Shown: piece by piece, positions 57,942 through 64,000 of the stretch | Position numbering within the stretch: position 1 is the stretch's first letter | Layout: every line of letters begins with the position of its first letter | Origin: Halobellus salinus | GTDB lineage: Archaea; Halobacteriota; Halobacteria; Halobacteriales; Haloferacaceae | Direction of reading: 5' to 3' | Assembly (NCBI RefSeq): GCF_014646875.1 | Contig: NZ_BMOC01000012.1 | Span: forward strand, 38,299-102,298 | DNA: 64,000 nucleotides | Program-made: the position numbers and the translations under genes | The notes under the pieces: model-generated | Databases searched by the model: none | What the model was told of the DNA's origin: nothing | The model's input: the letters and a program-made list of their open reading frames with translations, nothing else

Positions 57942-60196
57942 CCGAGGACGAACTCGCGAAGGACCTCGGCCTCGTGTCGGCTATGACCATCGGGATCGGG
58001 ACGATGATCGGGGCGGGCATCTTCGTGTTGCCGGGAGTCGCCGCGAACGCGGCCGGGCCGATCGTCGTCGTCTCGTTCGTAGTCGGCGGGATCATCGCAA
58101 TGGTGAACGCGCTGTCGGTCTCGGAACTCGGGACGGCGATGCCGAAAGCCGGCGGCGGGTACTACTACATCAACAAGGCGCTGGGGCCGATGTTCGGGTC
58201 GATCGCCGGGATGGGCGACTGGATGGGGTTGGCCTTTGCGTCGGCGTTCTACTGTATCGGGTTCGGCCAGTATCTGGCCGTTTTCGTCGGACTCCCCGAA
58301 ATCGCGTTCCTGAACCCGATCCAACTCGGCGCCCTGATCGCGGGGGTCCTGTTCGTCGGCATCAACTACATCGGCGCGAAAGAGACCGGCGGGATCCAGA
58401 CGGTCATCGTGTTCATTCTGCTCTCGATCCTCACCGCGTTCGCGGTCGCTGGCTTCTTCTCGTTCGACTACGCGACGCTGTCGGGCGCGGACGGGCTCAC
58501 GCCGTTCGGCACCGGTGCGATCCTGCCGGCGACTGCGCTCGTGTTCGTCTCGTTTCTGGGGTACGCGAAGATCGCGACGGTGGCCGAAGAGTTGAAAAAC
58601 CCCGGACGGAACCTCCCGATCGCGATCCTGGGCAGCGTGGGGCTCGTCACCGTCATCTACGCGATCCTGGTGACCACGATGCTCGGGATCGTGCCGTGGC
58701 CGGAGCTCAGCCAGGACGCCCCCGTCGCGCAGGCGGCGTCGATCGCGTTCCCGTCATCGGTGGGGCCGGTCGGCGGCGTCGCGGCCGCGGCCGCGGCCGT
58801 GATGACGATCGGCGCGCTGCTGGCGACCGCCTCCTCCGCGAACGCCTCGATCCTCGCGTCGGCCCGGATCAACTTCGCTATGGGTCGCGACAGGATCGTG
58901 ACCGACTGGCTCAACGAGATCCACCCCAACTACGCGACGCCCTACCGGTCGATTCTGGTGACCGGCGCCCTCATCGTCGTGTTCATCGCGTTTCTGGGGC
59001 GCGAGATCGAGGTGCTCGCCAAGGCCGCGAGCGTGCTCCACCTCATCGTGTACGCGCTCTTGAACCTCGCACTCATTGTCTTCCGCGAGGCCGACGTCTC
59101 CGAGTACGACCCCGAGTTCACGGTTCCGTTATACCCGATCACGCCGATCCTTGGCGCGGTCCTGTCGTTGGGGCTCGTGGCGTTCATGGACGCGATCGAG
59201 ATCGCGCTGTCGGGCGGGTTCGTCGTCGCGGCGGTGGTGTGGTACTTCCTCTACGCCCGCTCGGAGACGCCGAACCAGGGCGTGCTCTCGAACTACATCC
59301 GGAGTCGGGAGGCCGAACTCCCCGACCAGGTCGTTGACGCCGCCGACACCGTCGCCCCAACCGGTGACGAGGGGCCGACGGTCATGGTCGCGCTGTCGAA
59401 CCCCCGGACCGAGAGCGCGCTCATCACGCTCGCCGGCGCCGTTGCGGAAGCCGAGGGCGGTCGCGTGCTCGCGACCCACATCGTCACAGTGCCCGACCAG
59501 ACCGCACTCAGCCGGGCCGCCGAGAACAGGCAGCGGATCGAGGCGTCGTCGAAGGACCTGCTGTCGGCCGCGACGGCGGACGCCGAGGAGTTCGACGTCC
59601 CGATCGACACCAAGACCATCCTGTCACACCGGGGGATCGAGGAGGTGTTCGACGCGGCACAGACAAACGACGCCGACACGGTCGTCATGGGCTACGGCGG
59701 CGCGCAGTTCGCCGCCGGGCGGGTCGAGGGCGCGCTCGACGAACTCACCCACGACCTCCCGTGTGATTTCCTGGTGCTCGACGGCGCGGACCTCGACGTA
59801 ACCGACGTGGTGGTCCCGACCGCCGGGGGGTATTCGTCGGACCTCTCGGCCGACGTGGCGCGGGCGCTCCGGACGACCGTCGGCGCGGACGTCTCGCTCC
59901 TCCACGCCGTCGATGCGGGCGAAGAGACGCAGGGCCGGGAGTTCCTGACCGGGTGGGCAGACGACCACGGCCTCCCCGACGCCGAGATCCTCGTCGAGAC
60001 CGGGGGAATCGGCGACGTTCTCGGCCGCATCGGCGACGACTACAGCCTGGTGATCGTCGGGGCGACCGACAGGGGGCTGCTGTCGCGGATCGTCCGCGGG
60101 TCGCTCGTGATCGACGCGGTCGAAACCCTCGAGACGCCGGTGCTCCTGGCCGAGCGGCCGTCGGCGCGCTCGATCCGCGAGCGGCTGTTCGGGTGA
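57938..60196 (+). CDS. APC-family amino acid permease with two C-terminal UspA domains
   Basis: A 752-residue protein. Residues ~1-430 form a 12-helix APC transporter starting GLVSAMTIGIGTMIGAGIFV, the substrate-loop signature. Two UspA-like domains follow (about 470-610 and 615-740), the second with VVPTAGGYSSDLSADVARAL and VIVGATDRGLLSRIVRGSLV. Such fusions are common in haloarchaea and probably sense nucleotide or stress to gate cationic amino acid uptake. Substrate unknown. Coupled to the preceding UspA gene. Confidence 0.88.
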   Translation: MTEDELAKDLGLVSAMTIGIGTMIGAGIFVLPGVAANAAGPIVVVSFVVGGIIAMVNALSVSELGTAMPKAGGGYYYINKALGPMFGSIAGMGDWMGLAFASAFYCIGFGQYLAVFVGLPEIAFLNPIQLGALIAGVLFVGINYIGAKETGGIQTVIVFILLSILTAFAVAGFFSFDYATLSGADGLTPFGTGAILPATALVFVSFLGYAKIATVAEELKNPGRNLPIAILGSVGLVTVIYAILVTTMLGIVPWPELSQDAPVAQAASIAFPSSVGPVGGVAAAAAAVMTIGALLATASSANASILASARINFAMGRDRIVTDWLNEIHPNYATPYRSILVTGALIVVFIAFLGREIEVLAKAASVLHLIVYALLNLALIVFREADVSEYDPEFTVPLYPITPILGAVLSLGLVAFMDAIEIALSGGFVVAAVVWYFLYARSETPNQGVLSNYIRSREAELPDQVVDAADTVAPTGDEGPTVMVALSNPRTESALITLAGAVAEAEGGRVLATHIVTVPDQTALSRAAENRQRIEASSKDLLSAATADAEEFDVPIDTKTILSHRGIEEVFDAAQTNDADTVVMGYGGAQFAAGRVEGALDELTHDLPCDFLVLDGADLDVTDVVVPTAGGYSSDLSADVARALRTTVGADVSLLHAVDAGEETQGREFLTGWADDHGLPDAEILVETGGIGDVLGRIGDDYSLVIVGATDRGLLSRIVRGSLVIDAVETLETPVLLAERPSARSIRERLFG

Positions 60197-60209
60197 GGCG
60201 CCGCCGGCC

Positions 60210-60815
60210 CTACTCGGGGCGGGCGACCACGGCGACGAACGGATCCGTCTCCGGACGGTCGCGGACGACGTCGACGGTACCGAGCCCGCCGGCGTCGCAG
60301 TACGACGACACCAGTTCCGCCCGTTCGTCCATGTCGGCCGTCCGCCACGCGCGGATCGCTTTTGTTGGGAACATCCGGTTGGTGAAGCTCACGACCACGA
60401 CTCCGTCCGGCGCCAGCACCCGCTCGAACTCCGCGAACACCTCGCCCGGATACTGGAGATACTGCACCGACAGCGCGCACAGCACGGCGTCGAACACGCC
60501 GTCCGCCATCGGGAGGCTCCGATCCGCGTTGAGGTCCTGGAGGAACCACTCGTCGAACGCGTCGTTGGCGTCGAGTTCGGCACCGTTGAGGCCGTGGCCG
60601 ACCACTCGGTCGTACCCGCGGGGTGGGAGGTGCGACACCCAGCTGCTCATCGCGTCGAGCACCCGGTCGCCGTCGGCGAGCACCGTATCGTACACCTCGG
60701 TGAGACGCCGACAGAACCCGTCGTCGGCGTGGGTCACGAACCGCGGGTCGTCGTAGAACGTCGCGTCGGATCCCGAGTCGATCTTCGACCGGTCGGTCTC
60801 GGAGAGGCGTGTCAC
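60210..60815 (-). CDS. SAM-dependent methyltransferase-like protein
   Basis: A 201-residue class I methyltransferase-type protein. The region after strand 1 reads RVLDAMSSWVSHLPP instead of the usual GxGxG loop. The later motifs are clearer: LPMADGVFDAVLCALSVQYL and APDGVVVVSFTNRMFP. Substrate unknown. The start is GTG 60815, since upstream codons lack coding character. Confidence 0.72.
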   Translation of the reverse strand: MTRLSETDRSKIDSGSDATFYDDPRFVTHADDGFCRRLTEVYDTVLADGDRVLDAMSSWVSHLPPRGYDRVVGHGLNGAELDANDAFDEWFLQDLNADRSLPMADGVFDAVLCALSVQYLQYPGEVFAEFERVLAPDGVVVVSFTNRMFPTKAIRAWRTADMDERAELVSSYCDAGGLGTVDVVRDRPETDPFVAVVARPE

Positions 60816-60886
60816 GGGCCCCGATAGGAGGCCGGGACTAAAGAGCGGACCGCCGATCGGGGGTGGGTTGGGGCGGGCGGCGTGGG

Positions 60887-61771
60887 TTACTCCGTCGCGA
60901 CCGTCGGGAGCACGGCCCACCACCCCTCGATGGCGCCGTCGAACAGCTGTTCGGGGACGAGCGGCGCGGGGACCGGCCGGAACCCCCCGCGGCGCATCGC
61001 CGCGACCCCGGGGTACCGCTGGACGGGGCGACCGGCGAAGTCACACACTCGGATCTGCTTGTCGCGGTCGCGGCGGTACGCGTACGGGAACCGGGCCCGC
61101 GGCGGACACGCCAGGGCGTCGACGCCCTCCAGCCGGGCGAGAACGGTGTCACCCGCGCGGAGTTCCAGCCACGGCGCGGTCGACTCACCGGGTTGCGCCA
61201 CCGCCGGCGCGGGGGACGTGTCGCTGTCCGCGTCGGGGCCCTGTTCGGTGGGGTCGGAACGTCGAATCCCCGTCGGCTCCGGCGGTGTCCGCGTCTCGCG
61301 CCACACCACCTCCTGGCCGGTCGGCACCGCCGCATACCCGCCTTCTTCGAGGCGGATTCGGTCGGGTCCCGAGTAGAACCGCCGCCCGTTGTCGTCGGCC
61401 TCTGGGACCCCGGCCGGCGGGGCGAGCACCCGCTCGACGCTCTCGGCGACCTCGTGGGTCGGGACAACGAACAGCGTTGCCCGGCTTTCGTTCCGGTTGT
61501 TCCACACCCGCGAGAGCGTGATCGTCGGGTCGGCCTCCCGGAGCGGTTCGACCGCGACGGGCCGGCCCGGAGCCAAGAGCGCCTCGGTGGTCGGCGGGGT
61601 CGCTGCCTCGTCGGGCGGAGCCTCCGGTGAATCGCCGGCGCGGAGTGCGTTGTCGGCCGACTCGGTCGGGGTAGCGATCGCCGGCGGCTCAGCGGCGTCA
61701 GTCGATCGGGAGACCGTCCATCCGGCGCGGCGACACCGGTCGATCCCGGCCGAAAGCAGCGCGTCTGTCAT
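60887..61771 (-). CDS. Haloarchaeal hypothetical protein
   Basis: A 294-residue soluble protein. A proline/alanine-rich N-terminal part (about 25-75) precedes a segment with TITLSRVWNNRNESRATLFVV, a disordered acidic linker (about 165-195) and a C-terminal part with basic, aromatic character. I do not recognise a domain. Codon use is normal for the window, so it is probably a real gene. It is followed by the methyltransferase on the same strand. Confidence 0.65.
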   Translation of the reverse strand: MTDALLSAGIDRCRRAGWTVSRSTDAAEPPAIATPTESADNALRAGDSPEAPPDEAATPPTTEALLAPGRPVAVEPLREADPTITLSRVWNNRNESRATLFVVPTHEVAESVERVLAPPAGVPEADDNGRRFYSGPDRIRLEEGGYAAVPTGQEVVWRETRTPPEPTGIRRSDPTEQGPDADSDTSPAPAVAQPGESTAPWLELRAGDTVLARLEGVDALACPPRARFPYAYRRDRDKQIRVCDFAGRPVQRYPGVAAMRRGGFRPVPAPLVPEQLFDGAIEGWWAVLPTVATE

Positions 61772-61907
61772 GCTCCGAGGGTTCGGCCGCCGGGGGCAAG
61801 TGGGTTGTGTCCCCGACCGGTCCGGAGCACGGCCGAAGTGGCGGCGACGACCCGCCGGAGCGACGACGTCACCGGCCTCGAGTGACCCGGCCCGCTGCGC
61901 GGGCGTC

Positions 61908-62975
61908 TCACTCCCGCGTGCGGACCGTGACGCCGCCGGCGGGTGCGATCAGGTACGTCTCGGAGTCGTGCTCGGGGTACCGGTCGGCGTAGCGCGTTTC
62001 GAGGCCGCGGGCGACCGACTCCGCGCGGTCGGCATCGACGATCACGACCGCGGCCCCGCCCCACCCCGCGCCGGTCAGCCGCGCCCCGTGTGCGCCGGCG
62101 TCGACCGCCGCCCGGACGACGAAGTCGAGTTCCGGGCAACTCGCCTCGTAGTTGCCGGCGATGTCGCGGTGTGCCGTCACCAACACGTCGCCGAACCGGT
62201 CGAGGTCGCCGGCCGCGAGGGCGTCTTTCGCCTCGACGACGCGTCGGTTCTCCCGGCGGAGGTACCCCAGACGCCGGCGCTCCACCCCGGACAGCGCCGC
62301 GAGGTCGGCCTCGGTCACGGCCTTCGAGGAGTCCCGGCCGAGCCGGCTTAACGCGGCCTCAACAGTCGAGCGGCGCTCGTTGTAAGCCGATTCCACGAGC
62401 TCGCGTTCCACGCCGGTGTGGAACACGAGCACCCGCGCGTCGGCAGGGATGGAGACCGGGTCGTAGTCCAGCGTTTCCGTGTCGATGTGGAGCGCGGTGT
62501 TCGCCCGGCAGAGCGCCACGGCGAACTGATCCATGATCCCGCAGGAGACTCCGACGTAGTCGTTCTCCACCCGCCGGCCGAGACGCGCCAGCTCCGTCCG
62601 GTCGACCCCGAGGTCGTACGCCTCCTCGAGGAACGCGAGCACGGCGAGTTCGAGACTCGCCGACGAACTCAGCCCCGACCCGAGCGGGAGGTCGCCGCCG
62701 AGCTCCCCGCGGAACCCACCGGGGTTGTGACCCGCGGCCCGGAGGGCGTGGTAGACGCCTTTGACGTAGTCGAGCCAGGTGCCGTCGGAGTCAAACTCCG
62801 TCGGGTCGAACCGACCCGTGGCGTCGAGCGCGTCCGACCGGATCTCGACCGCGTCAGCGGGGTCGGCGACCAGTGAGGTGTGGAGGTCGGTCGCCACCGG
62901 CATCACGTCGCCGCCGGTGTAGTCAGTGTGCTCGCCGATGAGGTTGACTCGGCCGGGGGCGCGTACCTCGTACAT
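61908..62975 (-). CDS. galK: Galactokinase
   Basis: A 355-residue GHMP kinase. Motif 1 is PGRVNLIGEHTDYTGG, the ATP loop is LPLGSGLSSSASLELAV, and motif 3 is GARLTGAGWGGAAVV. The catalytic Asp lies in GIMDQFAVAL. It phosphorylates galactose at C1. No other Leloir gene is visible in the window. ATG 62975; it is divergent from the truncated Gfo/Idh gene with a 105-bp spacer. Confidence 0.92.
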   Translation of the reverse strand: MYEVRAPGRVNLIGEHTDYTGGDVMPVATDLHTSLVADPADAVEIRSDALDATGRFDPTEFDSDGTWLDYVKGVYHALRAAGHNPGGFRGELGGDLPLGSGLSSSASLELAVLAFLEEAYDLGVDRTELARLGRRVENDYVGVSCGIMDQFAVALCRANTALHIDTETLDYDPVSIPADARVLVFHTGVERELVESAYNERRSTVEAALSRLGRDSSKAVTEADLAALSGVERRRLGYLRRENRRVVEAKDALAAGDLDRFGDVLVTAHRDIAGNYEASCPELDFVVRAAVDAGAHGARLTGAGWGGAAVVIVDADRAESVARGLETRYADRYPEHDSETYLIAPAGGVTVRTRE

Positions 62976-63080
62976 TGCGTGAACAGCTCGATCGAAAGAC
63001 GCCGGCGCTGGGTCATAAGTGGGTCGCTGTCGCGCCCGGATCCACGGGAGAGTTATGCCCGCAGGCGGCGATTTCGAGGT

Positions 63081-63706
63081 ATGCGATTCGGAATAATCGG
63101 AACCGCGGAGATCGCTCAGAACGCACTGATCCCGGCCATCGAGCGGACCGACCACACGGTCGACGCCATCGCCTCCCGTGACGAGTCGCGGGCGCGCGCC
63201 GTGGCCGACGAGCTCGACATCCCGCGGGCGTTCGGCTCCTACGAGGCGCTGTTGGGCGCGCCGGACCTGGATGCGGTGTACAACCCGCTCCCGAACGGTC
63301 TCCACGGCGAGTGGACCAAGCGGGCGGCCGACGAGGGGCTCCACGTCCTCTCGGAGAAGCCGCTGACCGCCGACGCCGACGAGGCGGTGTCGGTGGTCGA
63401 GCACTGCCGCGACGCGGGCGTGACGCTGCTTGAGGGGTTCATGTACCGGTACCACCCCCGAACCGAACGCGCGGTGGAACTCGTCGAGGCGGAACTCGAC
63501 GGCGTCCACGCGGTGAACGCGTCGTTCAAGTTCCGGCTCGACGGCCGGCCAGACGACGTGCGCCTGGACCCGTCGCTCGCCGGCGGCGCACTCGCGGACG
63601 TCGGCTGCTACGCGGTGTCGGCCGCGCGGCTGTTCCTCGGGGAGCCGGATCGGGTGTACGCCCACCGACGCGACTCCCGCGGCGCCGGGGTCGACACGGA
63701 CGTAAA
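63081..63706 (+). pseudogene. Gfo/Idh/MocA dehydrogenase, cut by an IS200/IS605-type insertion
   Basis: The first ~208 codons of a sugar dehydrogenase: FGIIGTAEIAQNALIPAIE (Rossmann motif), the HVLSEKPLTADADE catalytic lysine segment, and the GGALADVGCYAVSAARLF loop. The sense ends at about GAGVDTD. From 63707 the sequence is the right end of a mobile element, and the frame stops at 63804-63806 in element sequence. The C-terminal third, part of the substrate site, is missing, so the product is almost certainly inactive. Neighbouring galK suggests a galactose-related substrate. Confidence 0.8.
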
Positions 63707-64000
63707 CTACCCCACCCTACTCCCTCGGCGCATACGCGCCTCGGTTCTTGAGGGTGGGGCTTTGATGTGGACTCCCGGCAATCAGTCACCAGCAATAGGC
63801 CGGTGACTCTCCCCGTTCAACATCCCACCATTCACACGCAGGTCTACTTCTGCGTCTCCGCTCCCCGACTTGGGCGAGGAACGGAGTCTGTGTGTCCGCT
63901 TTCGGGCGTACCGTAGCCCGATATTCTTCGCTGCATTATAATCCGCGTTCACCTCGTATTCACACTTCTGGCAACAGAAGTGTTCTCCGTGGCGGTTGTC
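63707..64000 (-). mobile_element. Right end of an IS200/IS605-type element (continues past the window)
   Basis: The element reads leftwards: tnpB 3' end (63782), a 3' flank with gctttgatgtggactcccg (63759-63777), then a long nested hairpin with outer arms ccccaccct/agggtgggg (63710-63718, 63751-63759) and inner arms ggcgc/gcgcc (63727-63740). The gcttt..gtggactcccg motif is shared with the relic at 5641-5659. In this family the tnpB 3' end plus right end also encodes the omega/re-RNA guide scaffold. Confidence 0.8.
63782..64000 (-). CDS. tnpB: RNA-guided nuclease TnpB, C-terminal part (partial at window edge)
   Basis: The final 72 codons of Tnp[21 protein letters not shown] carries the second half of the zinc ribbon and the RuvC-III catalytic aspartate in ADYNAAKNI, followed by a 40-residue tail typical of haloarchaeal IS1341-type proteins. 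The rest lies beyond position 64000, so intactness cannot be judged. No damage is seen in this part. Confidence 0.88.
   Translation of the reverse strand, partial: DNRHGEHFCCQKCEYEVNADYNAAKNIGLRYARKRTHRLRSSPKSGSGDAEVDLRVNGGMLNGESHRPIAGD

Overview
The window looks like chromosome of a halophilic archaeon (class Halobacteria). The base composition is high in GC, the predicted proteins are strongly acidic, most starts are preceded at about 25-30 bases by an archaeal TATA-like box and lack a clear ribosome binding site, and several genes belong to archaeal or haloarchaea-restricted families (TFB, Trm5, RtcB, Agl23-like membrane glycosyltransferase, DUF5799). The genus cannot be fixed from the sequence. 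About 60 genes, one tRNA and several decayed mobile elements are described.

Layout. 1-7364: PAP2 phosphatase, a broken arylsulfotransferase-like gene, small membrane proteins, a membrane-anchored repeat coiled coil, a Pit phosphate permease, Trm5, tRNA-Thr(CGT), a TnpB relic and a 21-bp minisatellite. 7365-10905: acyl-CoA ligase facing a thiolase/DUF35 pair. 10968-20047: DUF429 protein, a small regulator pair, a membrane-anchored sulfite-oxidase-like molybdoenzyme, a pentapeptide-repeat protein, RtcB, DoxX, DUF5799 and a HAD phosphatase. 20093-26959: M28 peptidase, a sugar-acid dehydratase (xylonate-dehydratase-like) abutted by a truncated Tn5-type transposase, then a redox/sulfur set (OsmC, ferritin-like, rhodanese-MBL fusion, ferredoxin). 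27056-33936: UspA, Agl23-like protein, TFB, secreted nuclease, rRNA-type methyltransferase, MATE exporter. 34010-36661: nucleoside hydrolase, ribokinase and DeoC.

37076-56465 is a compact catabolic island of about 19 kb bracketed by two AT-rich segments. It holds a xylose-dehydrogenase-like Gfo/Idh enzyme, an aldehyde dehydrogenase, a DapA/KDG-type aldolase, a complete CUT1 ABC importer, a type-2 malate/lactate (ComC-like) dehydrogenase, a split UxaA/SuyAB-type lyase, a YeiH-type sulfur-anion exporter with a coupled 47-residue membrane protein, a D-2-hydroxyacid dehydrogenase, an enolase-superfamily dehydratase, a GH31 glycosidase, an IclR regulator and a sugar-nucleotide-epimerase-like SDR. 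My preferred reading is a non-phosphorylated Entner-Doudoroff-type route for a sulfonated sugar (sulfoquinovose or similar). It would end in sulfolactate, be inverted by two opposite-handed dehydrogenases, be cleaved to pyruvate and sulfite by the SuyAB-like lyase, and have the sulfur anion exported. This is inference from family membership and gene order. The main alternative is degradation of an ordinary xyloside or hexuronate.

56750-64000: ASCH protein, a frameshifted membrane protein, a UspA/APC transporter pair, a methyltransferase, a hypothetical protein, galactokinase, and a second Gfo/Idh gene cut by an IS200/IS605-type element whose TnpB runs off the right edge.

Three minisatellites (6603, 18128, 47992) each sit at a gene stop codon, and two of them are tandem copies of the gene's own 3' end.
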